A stretch of 49,783 bases of DNA, from contig NMRA01000842.1 of the NCBI GenBank assembly GCA_002633005.1, positions 6,191 through 55,973 of the forward strand, in the 5' to 3' direction. This document shows, one piece after another, positions 1 to 12,516 of this stretch (its first letter is position 1; every line of letters starts with the position of its first letter). The notes beneath the pieces are model-generated. The model saw only the letters and a list, made by a program, of their open reading frames with translations, made no database searches and was not told where the DNA came from. Source of the DNA: Phoronis australis. Its lineage: Eukaryota > Phoronida > Phoronidae. The position numbers were made by a program, and so were the translations under genes.

Positions 1-2193
1 CATTTCATATTTGGGGGGGGGGGGCTGCTGTTGGCTTCCAACTCTTTTCCTGCTTTATATTGATATCCTCGTTCAGGGCCCATTCACGGAGTAGAGTCCC
101 ATCCCATTGTGAAATTGTACAACGTTTCGTGTTAAGGAAGGTCACTTTTGGGAGGGTCAGATCATCGTGGAATGAACATTCACTCTTTTCTATAATTAAT
201 ACTATAAATTTTCATAATACAAGACCACCTTTCATACAGGTTACGTCGGTTTTCTGATGGAAGAGGGCCCAGGGATAAATGCTCCTTTGGCCCTTATTAA
301 TCAGACATTGTACCCGTGAGGGACGAACAAATGGAATTTCAAACTGGTGAAAACACAAAAGACTTGTAAAGCATCAAGGCATGCAGCCCAAACAATAAAG
401 ATGTGAGACCTTACTACATAAACAAGAACAACACAGGATGACATTGAAGTTACAGGAGTTTGAAAAACTTGAAGACCAATATTGGAAAAATATACAAAGG
501 CAACATTCTCGACAAACGCTTTTCGCAAAAGACACCCAAGAAGAGTATTTCTTTTGAGGAACGCATAGCTGAAGAAGAGATATTTGTTTCCTGTACATGT
601 CGATCTGGATGCCAAGGTGTGATTTTTGATGTCAGTGTTCAGTACACATATTTAACGGATTTTAAGGTGCTCGAAGCACATGTATTAACAATCGGTTTCT
701 GCAAAATTTGGAACGAAGGTGTGACTTATAAACCTTAGCATGCACGTTAACACGGACAAAATCTGAAAATTGTTTTGGAAAGCCCGTAATTTCCCGTAGC
801 ATGTTCCTTGCGTTCCTTTTAACTAGCTGTGTGCATGATTCCATACAGCGAATTACGGATTCCAAAGAGTTTTGCAACTTAAAAATATTCAGTTAACTCA
901 AAACATGCTTTACGTTCGCCAATATTTTGTTGCCGTGTGACGCCTCAACACCTTAAGATTGTTTTGTTCTGGTAACCTGAAAAGTTCATTGGCTTCACGC
1001 AACACTGGAAGATTTAAAAACAAACCCCTAAGCGCGTATTAAGCCCTGGGAATAAAGCTTAGCACTTGAAAGTTTCATGCGAATCTGATCTGCCATTTCG
1101 GGGATACGATGTTCCCAACTTGGCCAAAATTGTATATTTTTCTACGATTCTACATAACCTTAAAGGTCACGCACGTAAAATTGTTCAGTACATCAGGTAA
1201 AAACGCGGATACCTAAGATTCTGATGGCTGCCTCACCTGGGGATGTCCTCAAAACAGCAAAGTTAACCTTATTGGGGGGAGGGGGCGGATTTGGCGATGA
1301 TTAAGAGTGCCAAATGTGGAGAAATCTGAAATTTGGACCTCGGAGAACTGTAGTCGGTTAGTTAGTTGGTGCATCCCACCATATTAATTACCATCATACA
1401 GACCTAATTTTCATTAGTATCACGCTCGATCGATATAATAGTCAATATTCGGCATTTTCCGTATTACGTCTCACGGAAATAGACGAAATTGGTATTGAAT
1501 GGTCGTAGTTGCATGTAGAATGTAGACTTATCGTGGTGAGAAGGTAAGTGTTTTATCTGATGTGGGTTCAGACGACAAGAAGGCAGATCTGACATCCGAT
1601 CTGCCCTGTTATCGGACGGCATGCGAACGCTAACCAAATCCATAAAATCAGACATCGAAAACTTCGACAAAAAAATTAAATTGTGGCTATATTAACATTT
1701 CTGAACTCATCTGAAAGCCCACTCTCCCCTGTTCCAGGATTTATATATGACTTTCCTATAACTTTCAATTTCTTGCCTAAATGGACCTTAAAAATTAGCT
1801 CGATTTTAATTTATGTTACTAATTATTGTCATAAATAAGCTAATTATGGGAATTTCACTACACTATCAAATCTGTACAATCACATGAATCCCAAACTTTA
1901 CAAAAAATAACATTTCAACTTTGGTCCATCATCGAACTCTTGGATAGTGTCGCAGGTCTGTCACAAAAATGCTAAAAATTTAGTTACATTAAATTTTTAT
2001 CAAATTAATTAGAATAATTTCAGATTCTCTTTTAACTTGTTGCTCAATACTATTGACCAAAATTTTACGTCACATGGATTATTCGTTAAGTCAGAGATTG
2101 TGTGACTGACGTACGGCAAATTGTACGTCCGCCACATACGTCCGTCACACCTATAAAATTACAATTTTTCAGCCAATAAAATACTCTTTATCG
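1..2193. other. No supported gene; left edge of window
   Basis: The stretch opens with a run of G near bases 10-24. Several short open frames occur on both strands (for example around 460-738 plus and 301-615 minus), but they overlap each other, carry no recognisable domain and have no convincing splice sites. I see no RNA gene. The first CGTCCGTCAC-type motifs of the dispersed family described separately appear near 2102-2148. Confidence 0.5.
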
Positions 2194-2331
2194 TAATCTA
2201 TTTTGCCCGGGGTACGCCACGAGCTATGTTGCAGAGTAAAACAAGTGGAGGATTGCGAATATTGTCATTTATTATGACGTAAATAGATAAAACTAACTAA
2301 GACTCTGCAAGATGGGCATGGACAAAACGCC
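2194..2331 (+). repeat. Direct repeat, copy 1 (~135 bp)
   Basis: The segment is closely similar to 2750-2880: both contain CACGAGCTATGTTGCAGAGT, then a stretch reading GAGGATTGCGAATATTGTCA, and end with GACTCTGCAAGATGGGCATG. The start-to-start offset is 556 bases. Copy 1 carries about 10 bases (near TTATGACGTAAATAG) missing from copy 2. No coding frame is shared by both copies. Confidence 0.85.
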
Positions 2332-2749
2332 CGCCGGCGTGTACAATGAATAGTCCTGAAAGAGGGAACAAAACAAAGGAACTGCCTGAAGGGCTTAAAG
2401 GAAAAGTACAGAACATGAACACAAAACGTGAAAAAACCTAACAGGAAATGTATATGAGAAAAGAGAAAGTGGAACCGACACCCGGGATGGGGGTGGGGAA
2501 TAAATGCAGAGGACGAACGTAGGTCTTGTAGACGACGAGGTAGGTGGCTGAATGACAGAGACCACGTTGAACTGAACAAAGGAAATATGGGCGACCAGGA
2601 GTCACGTAGAGAATACAAAAGTAGGCCCTTGAGGCTATAGATAGAGATGAGTAATGCAAAATAAACCCTAAGGACTGGTATCAAAATTAAGAGACAAATG
2701 TCAAAATAATGACGATAAATGCATTTAACAAGTTATATTTAATTTATCT
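2332..2749. other. Spacer between direct repeat copies
   Basis: Purine-rich on the plus strand, which produces long open frames on the minus strand (2265-2684). The translation has no domain, is rich in F, S and L as expected from a purine-rich template, and runs into the repeat copy. I treat it as non-coding. Confidence 0.5.
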
Positions 2750-2880
2750 TAATCTATTTTGACCGAGGTACAGTATGCCACGAGCTATGTTGCAGAGTAA
2801 AACAAGAGGAGGATTGCGAATATTGTCATTTATAGGTAAATTTAACTAAGACTCTGCAAGATGGGCATGGACAAAATGCC
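2750..2880 (+). repeat. Direct repeat, copy 2 (~131 bp)
   Basis: Second copy of the segment at 2194-2331, same orientation. It differs by scattered substitutions and a small deletion around TATAGGTAAATTTAAC. The ends are sharp: similarity starts at TAATCTATTTTG and stops after GACAAAATGCC. It is probably a local duplication or two insertions of one element. Confidence 0.85.
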
Positions 2881-4503
2881 ATAATGGCAGCACGGGAATT
2901 ACTTTCTGAACTTGTAGCATATAGAATGTATCTCACACCTAAGAATCTTAAAATGATTTAACACTACAAAGGCAACTTTAAAATTAAGTGATGAAGTTGC
3001 TACAGATTTAAACAAGATGCAATGGACTTTTACAATTTCAAAGGTACATCCAGAAAAGTTATAGTTTACAATGTAATCTAGTTATTCTTAGTAGAATTCA
3101 ACTTGTTAAAATCAGACAATTAGACCACATGATAAAATGTAAATAAAACAAAATAGGGCCCCGCTTTTGTAAGAAAATGCTTAACTTCTGCAAAATTCAA
3201 GATGCAAAAATATTCATACAAACGAATTCCTATGGTGCTCTAGAGTATAAATAACAAGAGACCTAAAGGAAGATATTTCAAGTTGCTGTTGCGCTGGAAT
3301 CAACATGATATTTCTGCTCTGACCTGCTATGCTGTGTTTTGTGTTGAAAAAAGCTGATACTGGGCATGTTTAAGCGGTAGCAACCTGTCACCTACTTTGT
3401 TAAGCATTTTTGTCACACCCTCAATGACTGTAGTCACTCTGTTTTTCAGTGTCTTGGGTCATTACGGGCTTGTATGAAATGATTTCATAACAAATGATTA
3501 CATGGTATCATCTCACATATTTTTGATCCCGCAATCTTTTAAGAATTAAGACTAATTTTTCGCTGAGCTTCTAGAAGATTTAACCGACGTTTAGAAACAA
3601 AAGAGGATATTATTGGAGACCACGGGAAGAACAAATGCAACTGGGAGAAAAATAAATATCTGCCAGAATATTCTCTGAAGCTCAAAAAGTGCCATCGTAG
3701 ATCAACAAAACTTCATAAATTTACTTGCGCGTATTGTGATATGACATTATTTAAAGCCTCTCTTTAAATTTGAAAAAGGCGTGAGTTAAAGATCTGAATG
3801 AGATGAAAAGCAAATCATGCATATCACTAAATAGAGACCAGCATCTGATAAGTTAGTTCTATATATTCCTACATCATAATCCTAAATGTAATTAATTTAA
3901 AATGTCTTGTTTTCACACTGGAAGACAGCACGGGTGATTTAAATCAAAATATGAATGCCAAAAGTCGATGCTGTCTACTAAACCATGCTCCCCACTCTGT
4001 TTTAAGAAGATTCTGAAGTCCTGTTACTAATAGTTTAAAACATTATAAGCTTAGGGCGGGCTCTAATTAAAAAAACAATTAATCAAAATAGTTTTTTATG
4101 GCAGGGATTAGTAATGTATTAAACTTTCTTTCACATTTTATATTTTGACAGTCACATTTACTTATTAGTTTCGAAATAGCATTTTATTTAACGCATAAAT
4201 ACAGGTTTTTCAGGTCTCGAATCCATAATGATTATCACTCTTATTCCCATCGATAATGCTTACCCTCTTCAAAAGGAAGTGAAGGTTTTAGGTGATTGTT
4301 TTATAAATTTAAGCAAATGTATTGAAAAGTCAAAAAGCCTATAGTGTATTCCTAGCATGATGATATCGTGCAAAATGTCAATCGGTACATTTTAGTTAAA
4401 AACATTGATATAGCTTAAATACTGCAAAAGTTTGAATAATTCGGAATTGATATCTTAGTCACAACAAACAATTTGATACTAGAAATACAGAGCGTACGTA
4501 CAC
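2881..4503. other. No supported gene
   Basis: AT-rich sequence with stop codons frequent in all six frames. I see no exon with both splice sites, no RNA gene and no clear repeat within it. Confidence 0.5.
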
Positions 4504-4590
4504 ACTAACTCAACGTACATCGCGCACGTCCGTCACACTAACTCAACGTACATCGCGCACGTCCGTCACGCACGTCCGTCACACTAACTC
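4504..4590 (+). repeat. 33-bp tandem repeat with CGTCCGTCAC
   Basis: Two perfect 33-base units (4504-4536 and 4537-4569) begin ACTAACTCAACGTACATCGC and end CGTCCGTCAC. A partial unit containing only the GCACGTCCGTCAC end follows (4570-4582), and then the start of another unit. The core CGTCCGTCAC also occurs elsewhere between 2.1 and 5.1 kb. Confidence 0.9.
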
Positions 4591-7316
4591 AACTAACATC
4601 GAGCTCTCTGGCAAAAATTTCTAAGAAGATATCATCAAAAAATAGTCTGTTGTACTTTGCAAACTTTCCACTAAATCATCAAATAAAACAAAAAATTGTA
4701 ACTTAATGCAACTCACAGAAAATTCACGTCAATTTTTTTAAATTCCAATTCTCTGCGTACGTCCGTCCCACCAGGTCACACTGCTAAACCCTTGAGCCAG
4801 GTTTCTAGCTCCTCAGCTCGGTTTTAACCATATATTAATAAAGCATAAAAATATTTCCAGGTGATCAGTGCAATGGGCCCACATGCGAGGCCTGCGCACG
4901 TCTGGTACAACGTGTATCAGACCGCCTGCAATTATTGTTTTATATGTTTTTATATGTCCGTCACACCCCTTTAAAAACAATTTTCTCAGTCAAACAGGGA
5001 TAGGGAAAAAGTTGATACACGCTTTGAAAGCCAACAATGAGACCTGATGTATTAATTGTTTTACTATCATTAACACTTTTTTCACAACTGATCAAAATTT
5101 TCTCTAAATGTACGTTCGTCACAAATGGAATTGCCCACGTGTATGTCTGGTGCTTAGTCAATCAAACTCGAAAAGGACACTTTATGAAGTCGCCGGGAGA
5201 ACCAGGATGTAGCATTCACTTTCACTTTGACTTTTTCTAAAACTATAGGTTACTGTGTGGTTGTTAAAGTATCAGTGTACCTGTGACCTGATTTAATCGA
5301 TAGCAGGAAATTTTCTTACACGGTGTCTTCTGGGTTTATTAATTTTGGCTAGGGACCAAAATAAATTTTGAATCAAGTCACCCTTTTGTTTGACGGGGAA
5401 AACCCATCTTGGGTTTTTCCTCGACGCAAGCTCGGTGTAAAGGTTACCTGGCGTGTTCCAGAAGCAGGTAATATAGCACTTCTAGCCAATTTTGTGTAAA
5501 AGGCATGCGCGCAACCAGCCTAAAATATAGGGGGCTCGAAGATTTCGGTTTGCGGACCTTTTGCTGGGGAAAATCAATGCGGATTAAAAAAAAAAATAAC
5601 CGGGGCTACTACATGTATGTTCAGGCACAGGAAATGTGCATTCGTACCGACTTCCCGTGGATTTTTTGAACTATTGTCTCTTTTACTCGGACTTTTTATT
5701 TCGCTGAGGCGGACCTTTTTGCCCAATTCGCTAAACTGGGGGGGGGGGGGGGNCGTTCGAGCCCCCCGATCCCCCTGTGTGCACCCATGAAAGGCGTGAA
5801 TGATACGTGATTACATACATGTATTGTCCTAACAATTATCCCTGTCACGTAGCATTCTGGGGTGCTACGGGTGCGAACGTTCTACACCGGCAATCCAGAT
5901 CTCTAATACAGCTGCAGTCAATGGCAGTTCAGTTGTTCTTCGGACTCTGGTTAGTTCTTGTTTCTAGCCGAATCTGAGGAATTCGTGACGTTGTGGTAAG
6001 TAAACACCGAAAGTCGTCGTTCGCGGCACTCGCCTTTGGGGTCGGCTCGGTGTTTTGAGAAACTGAATAACACGAGAGCTTGACAGTGGATTGAGAATAG
6101 TTAGTTGAATCTATCTGCGAATCACCGTTGCCCGTTTCAAAAATTATTGTTTGGTAGCAGTTTCCTGGAGACGGGCGGAAAAGCCGCAAACAAGGTTCTG
6201 AATTTTAATGCCCTCGCCTGGACAACCTTCTATCCCTGCCCCGACAATGTAGCATGTTACGACTAGTGAATGCATGTGGGTGCCTACCCTGTCATTGAAA
6301 ATTAGCGATAACGACCGGGGAGGGGTAAGCAAATGGTTCGCTGGTCACAGATTTGCACTTCCCGAGCATGCACTAGGCGTCCTTGTTCCACCAATCCTAG
6401 TCCTATGGGATGCGTGGCTTGTTGTACAATTTGCCAATATATATTTACATTATATTCGCTGTATTGGTCACTTTGTGCACAATCGATGTTTATAATCGTA
6501 AAATGGCCGCAAAATACTGCCAATAGTGACATGTGACCTTAACATCATGAGTGCATTTTTTGCAGAATAGACATCTAGCCCTGGAATGTCAACTTTGATT
6601 TCGAGCTGCTGAGGTTGCACCGCGCATGCCTGGAATTTGATTGCATTTGTTTGTTTCCTTTTTGGTTCTTGGAATGGAATTGACTGTTACTGAAACTTTT
6701 CTCAACTCCGCCGTTTTTAAACTGAATTGCAAAAGTCATATCATTAAAAATCCCTTTTATAAGTTATTTAGGGTAGCATCAGAAGAAACAGATAAATAAT
6801 TAAATTTATCAATAATTATCATTCCGCATACTTGTACCTGGCAAATATAAATATTACTTTTGATTTCGAGAAACTAGAGAGTGTATCAAAACGCGAAAAA
6901 ATCAGAAATATTGTAGAGATGATTATTTAAATCCAGAAGAGAAATAATGTCAATGATTCAAAAGACTTCTACCGTGTAAAGACAAAGATTTTAGTTGATG
7001 TGGATAATTTAGTCAGGCACTCAGCCTAAACGATACATCTTTATATTTGTAATTAATCGGACCTTTGGTGCTGTTTGAAACAATTACACTCCCAATAAAA
7101 GTTCAGGACGCATAGCAATTTCCAAAAACATGATAGACCCATTAATTAAATTGTCTATCCGAAATTTTCAGATTAAAGCTTTCTGACGGATAAAAATTGG
7201 CCAAAGCTTTGAATTATACTCCGAGTCTTATTGGTTGCAGTGTAGGACTTTTCATATTAGTTTCGAAATAAACCCATTTCTTCGGAAAGCAAAAATTAGC
7301 GATCCTAATACATGTA
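4591..7316. other. No supported gene; includes an assembly-ambiguous base
   Basis: Intergenic-looking sequence. It contains diverged CGTCCGTCAC-like motifs near 4760, 4955 and 5113, and a G run ending in an N at about 5753, which marks a homopolymer the assembly could not resolve. Short open frames near 5929-6536 on both strands overlap one another and have no recognised domain. A C-rich patch follows the N run. Confidence 0.5.
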
Positions 7317-7375
7317 GTGTGTGTGTGTGTGGGTGTGTGTGTGTTTGTGTGTGTCTGTGTGTGTGTGTGTGTGTT

Positions 7376-7444
<69 letters not shown>
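7317..7444 (+). repeat. (GT)n microsatellite
   Basis: 128 bases of GT dinucleotide with occasional GG, TT and CT interruptions in the first half and a nearly pure second half. It produces spurious open frames of repeated Cys-Val (plus) and His-Thr (minus). Confidence 0.98.
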
Positions 7445-7447
<3 letters not shown>

Positions 7448-8374
7448 CAACAGGCATTGGGATATGTTTTTACAAGTGTCATGTTACTGAAGAAAATGGA
7501 CTCTGCAAGTAACAATATTCATGAATGTAGAGGTGATGTTATTTATACTTGACACGTTCAACATTCAAGAACGAAAAACTGGGACAACTGGATTGAAAAG
7601 CGATTCTTTGAAAGCAGAACATATGGTTCTATGCCAGAACGCAATTAGGAAGTGTTCGGTGTAACACACAAGAATATTCTGCCAACGTTTGTTGTCAACT
7701 TACGGGAGACGTAACACCCAAAGTCCCGGGTTCCGCAATAACACATGAAACGTCTCGTTTGTATTCTTTTAACTGAAAGAGAAAATATGGCTGTTTTGAG
7801 TGGGGAATTACAATACTGTAGTATGTATCAATTTCGTCGTGTATCAAAAAGCCGGCCATTTTAATGGTGGGGCGGGGTGGAGGGAAAAACGAAACAGTGG
7901 GACAACAAATACAGTGTACGGTGTAAGAAAACAGTATTGGATTGAATTCGTCGGCATGATAAACTTTTAGTTTTTGAAACTCTATTTCATGGGTGCATAT
8001 AAATACTACGTATAGCAGTAGGTGTACCACGCAGAAGTCAACTTATCAAAAACCGGCACCTGGGCATATGCTGAACATTGCACAAATGCATTATTACAGA
8101 AACAATTGAAAACCGTTCAGGTTACTGTTACGGAAAATACAATTTGGAAACTGACCCGCATCTTTACGGACCTGTGGTTTTCGAAGACCAACATGAAGAA
8201 CATCGGTTTGTAGGTTTTCCAGCTATCTTTAAACACTCTTAGTTAACAGAGAAATAGTACGAAGTTTATTCTAGTAAATGTTTGACTTATCTGCAAAATA
8301 ATATTTACTAGCGGTACCACAGGTCCATCAAGTCTCTTCACTGTTGTACTTATAGCGAGAACTGGGTCCCATTC
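7445..8374. other. No supported gene, upstream of TNIP-like locus
   Basis: No open frame here has a recognisable domain; the 7695-8030 minus frame translates to unremarkable sequence. No TATA box or other promoter element could be placed with confidence. Confidence 0.4.
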
Positions 8375-8532
8375 AGCGGTGGATTTAAAGGGAACCAAGG
8401 GGCCAAGCATCCCCCACTAAAATTGTCCCAAATTCCATTTGGCAGTTCGGGGGCGAGACTGTCAGACGTGCAAAATCCTGAAAAATACTCTGCCCTAGCG
8501 CTTCTCCCTGAATTAAAATCCTGAATCAGCCC
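8375..8532 (+). repeat. Dispersed ~150-bp repeat, copy A
   Basis: Similar to 9296-9443 and 17911-18063 in the same orientation. Shared landmarks are GCGG-GGATTTA near the start, a CCAAGGGGCCA block, CCATTTGGCAGTTCGGGGGCG in the middle and AAAATCCTG near the end. This looks like a fragment of a short non-autonomous element; no terminal inverted repeat or target-site duplication was confirmed. Confidence 0.75.
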
Positions 8533-8682
8533 ATGCCATTTCAAGTCGCTGTCAACTAACAAAAGTAGACCTCGGGCTTACCCGGCCCCTACAACTGCCA
8601 TAATGTATTGATTTCTGAAGAGTCATCTTGTCTTTATCTCCGAAATTTACGCATTGCATAACATGTCAGTCTTCAATTTTAG

Positions 8683-8717
8683 ATTGGGCTTGATGTTCAA
8701 GATTGTTGCATGGAAAT
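8683..8717 (+). promoter_or_regulatory. Probable 5' UTR start of TNIP-like exon 1
   Basis: A good acceptor, CTTCAATTTTAG, ends at 8682, so the first coding exon may be preceded by a spliced non-coding exon. Within this leader an out-of-frame ATG at 8710 lies 8 bases before the chosen start. It has T at -3, a poor context, whereas the chosen ATG at 8718 has A at -3 and G at +4. Confidence 0.4.
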
Positions 8718-8948
8718 ATGGCGTCACCAGAGGAAAGCGATTTTGTCCACAAGATGTCACAAGTCCAACTTAGCACTCAAGAGCCTCGTCTTACACGTTC
8801 AGCCAGTGAATCGTCGTCGGGCTCTTCAAGCTATCCTAAACAAGAACCATGTATTAGCCAAAAAGAATTTAATCGCTTGGAAGACAACTTAAAAAGCGTC
8901 CATAGTGAACTTGTTGAGAAAGACAAGAAAGACAAACAGCTTATGGAG
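8718..8948 (+). CDS. TNIP-like exon 1 (start, long isoform)
   Basis: 77 codons beginning MASPEESDFVHKMSQ. The first half is Ser-rich (SASESSSGSSSY) and probably disordered; the second half (from about residue 50) becomes charged coiled coil, NRLEDNLKSVHSELVEKD. The donor is GAG|GTACAC, phase 0. The start is chosen on Kozak context (A at -3, G at +4). Joins in phase to exon 2, which continues the heptads. Confidence 0.65.
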
Positions 8949-11900
8949 GTACACATACATGTACCGAAGCCTAGATGGCGTATTTACGTGTAACAGTTAT
9001 CCGAGGCCAGAAATTGCATCTTAAGAGCTGTTTGACACCAATATTTTTATGCCATGCGATCTAAGTCAAGAGTTAGTCTCTTTGACTAAAGGAAGTTTGT
9101 AACAGCAGGCCCGTAGGAAGGCAAAAATTATTGGGTGAGGGGGGAGGGTTGGGGGCACAAATCATTTCGACTTGGCCAAATAACCTCCCCCCACCCCCAT
9201 CGCTACCACCTCCGGCAACTCCCCTCGCCGCCGTGATCCCGATGCCACAATATTTGTACCAAATCTCCCACGTCCGCCCTAGATAGGGGGCACAGTAGCG
9301 GCTTTAGGTCTGGCCAAGGGGCCATGACACCCATAAAATTCTCTCAGATTCCATTTGGCAGTTCAGGGGCGCGAATTCCTCAGACAGGTAAAACCTTGAC
9401 TAATAATCCTCCCTCTGCCCAACTCAAAATCCTGGATGAAGCCATCAAGAGTCGAGTAACCGTGAACCAACACGTAGAGTAAGAATGGGCCTAGGACCAG
9501 TACAGCGACATGTAGCGAGGAGCTGCCTCAAGTAGCTATAGCTGAGATCTAACATTGTGAAAATACGAAATTCCCAATGAACTAAACTATTTGCTGGTCA
9601 GCTCAGCTGTGATTCACTTGAGACAGGCAGCTCGTACGGGTCGTCTGCGCTCGCCCTAAGGTCAAGTTTCGTTTTATTGTGATCCAGTTTCGGGAAAACT
9701 TTATTTTATTATGGTCATTCCTTGAAGGAGTTTTCTTGAAAAGGTGAGGTCCCGAAGACCCTGGTATACTGTCTTTGGGGCTATTTCAAAATGCTTATTC
9801 AAAACACGACCGCTAGTCCAGTTTCTGGTGGCTGGGGAAAAGGATACTGTGTCCCAAAAATGCACACACTTCTTGAACACCTGGAATTCAAATTCAGTTC
9901 CCGTAGATCACTGTGATTCTGAACGGGCCTACTGCCTATTTACATCTTATTTTCAACGTGGGTACGTTAGTCATGACGTGAACGCAATTCAGTTTTGAAG
10001 AACAAAAATTCATTGCTCAATTCTACTGGAAACTAATTAAAACACCAATGAAGTGCAAAGACAACCTTTCCAAGCAATGAGTTTAATTTTATTTATTTAA
10101 GGATTTTTAAAGTGTTTTTTTTTTCTATCTACGGTTTGTGAGTCCGAATTTGAGAGCTGTTTTAGATATTCAAAAATCGTCCAAATGTAATTTACTATTT
10201 GGATCGGATTATTGAGTTTTTCCAAATTCAGGCTACAATTAAATTCACTGAAACATCATCAGTTCTTCCAAGATTAGCTTCTAATTGTCAAAAATATTCT
10301 ATGAATCTTTTGATTTCCGTAGATACGTCAACAAGTAAATCAGAAACCAAAGAATTTGTTTATCAAAACAAGAGTGTTATAAGCAATTTCCGCATGCATG
10401 CTTGCTCTCTTGACGGGTAACCGGGGAATATGGGAGCTGGGGCATTCGTATTAAGGTGTATTTTGCTCATTTCAAATTTGCCTATAACGGTTCACTAGGT
10501 AAACTTGGACTCCATAGACGAAAAAACGCTGAACTGTTTGTTTGTGATTGGGAGAGTTCTTTGAGTACCCCCTTTCGACATGCATTTACACGGTCATCAC
10601 AAATAGTAGCCAAGACACCAGTGTTAACCACATGTGTCGACTGTCCCGGTCCCACGTCTTTGTCGGTTGCCACGGTTTTACCCAGACTCCTGAAAATTTT
10701 TGGGGGGCCCTTGCCTCCCGTTCCCCCGCTTCCTACGGTCCTGAACAGGTATTTATGTAGCTCACAGGCTCACATTTGCCTCTCTTGTAAAACGCGACGT
10801 CGGACTGTATAACTCTTTAAGATTCGGTTGTGTGATTATGCTTTCTCACGTTGATTAGCCCGGTAGAATCCCAGATGTGCTCAAACAAACTCATGCGCTA
10901 CCCAGAGTACTTGCATTGTAGTGAATTTACAGCCTCATATCAGTTTTGTCATTTCTGATGAGTTGGCACAGTGTTGAAAAGTGAACGCTTGCCACGTAGT
11001 CTTGGAAGTGACACTGGATTCTTTCAACTATAAGATCTGTTATTATTGGAGCGAATAACAAAACACGAGGTTGCTTTCGATGAAGTTTATTTGGTCTCGT
11101 ATCTCCGTATATATAGAAGTTGTGGCACGTACCAGATGAGTACAGGGTACCATGAACTAACAGAAATGCATTCAGGTACCAGATGGGTACAACAATTCGA
11201 ATGGTTGCTAGTTCGTAGGCCTACCAAATGGGTACACGGTATCAGATGGGTATTGGCCGAATGACTACCAAATTAATGGGCTCTCGCAAAAAGGTATGTA
11301 CTGTACCCTCCTTGTGACGTCCTTCAAGTTGACGAAAACTATGCTGATTTGGACTATTGATTTTAAGAATTTAGCCACTCATCACGATGACAAAATGAAA
11401 CATAAATTTCTAACAAGATTAGTTTTTCTGAATGAAGTACTCGAATTTCACTAGGAGTCGCAAGCGAAGCGAGAGACCTTTACCAAAGAAAGGCTGCACT
11501 GAGAAGATCGTTCGGTAGACCAAGTTTCTTGCGAGAAAAGCAAGTCTTAGATCTCTCTTTTAGGGTGTAGTTCCTCAACATCAACATGAAAAGCATACAC
11601 TGACGTCACACCAAACTGGTGACATGTAAACAAAATTTATTACAGGCTTTAGAAAAACAGAAACAACTCGAAGTGAAGGTGGAAACCTTGACGAAAGAAC
11701 TGGACATGCTGAAACAGAGAGACTTTCTACCGGCACCTGGTGTTGGTGAATCATTCGAAGATACGGAAGAAAAGGTATGTACATGTAGGTCATGTGATCG
11801 AGTAGAGACAAGAGAGCGAGAATGCCGGGTATCACGAGAATACCGGGTATCGTTAGAATACCGGGTATCGTGAGAATACCGGGTATCGTGAGAATACCGG

Positions 11901-12468
11901 GTATCGTGAGAATACCGGGTATCATCGCCTCGATGGGAAATGCCAATTCTCTCAAGTTTTTGAAGGTCTGAGCAACACAGCATCGTGCATACTTGTGTTG
12001 CTATGAAATAGCGTGTTTATTTCAGTCGTATTTGTAAGACGTTAGCCTTTATACATGTTTATCTTGATCACATCACTCGACCTATAATTAAAGACTGGAA
12101 ATAACTCCCCTTTCGGGTCTGAGAGAACTTTTCAGACTTACCTGTAGGTCACGTGACGTAATCAATATACCAGTTGTATATTACATGTATGAAGATTATT
12201 AATTCCTACTTATACTGATACTACATCAATCATTTGCAAATTCACACCCAAACACACAAGTGGAAGAAATTACCTAATTTAAAGCACTGCCACAATTGCC
12301 TAATTTTCACTAACATTACACATCTTAATAATTTTAGATATTTAAAATGTTCTAATTGTTTTGATGCTGGAGAATTAATATTATTATTCCTGCATCTGAT
12401 GAACATTAACAGCAGCATCTATAAGGGGTTGAGCACACTTGCACACAACATGTATATACATGTACATA

Positions 12469-12516
<48 letters not shown>

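Larger units (their letters stand above)
8949..11645 (+). other. Intron 1 of the TNIP-like gene
   Basis: Starts GTACAC and ends TTTATTACAG. It contains dispersed repeat copy B and, near its 3' end, the GTACCAGATGGGTAC motif cluster. Open frames at 9744-9998, 10199-10420 and 10456-10812 show no domain and overlap others; I leave them as non-coding. Confidence 0.6.

Noticed and set aside
2265-2684. 139-aa minus-strand frame
   Set aside because: Purine-rich template, no domain, no splice sites, and its end lies in a duplicated repeat.
7214-7552. Open frames encoding long Cys-Val or His-Thr repeats on both strands
   Set aside because: They are direct translations of the (GT)n microsatellite.
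11581-11983. Minus-strand frames encoding repeated IPGILT or RYSHDT units
   Set aside because: They are translations of the 18-bp minisatellite; two frames are open only because 18 is divisible by 3.
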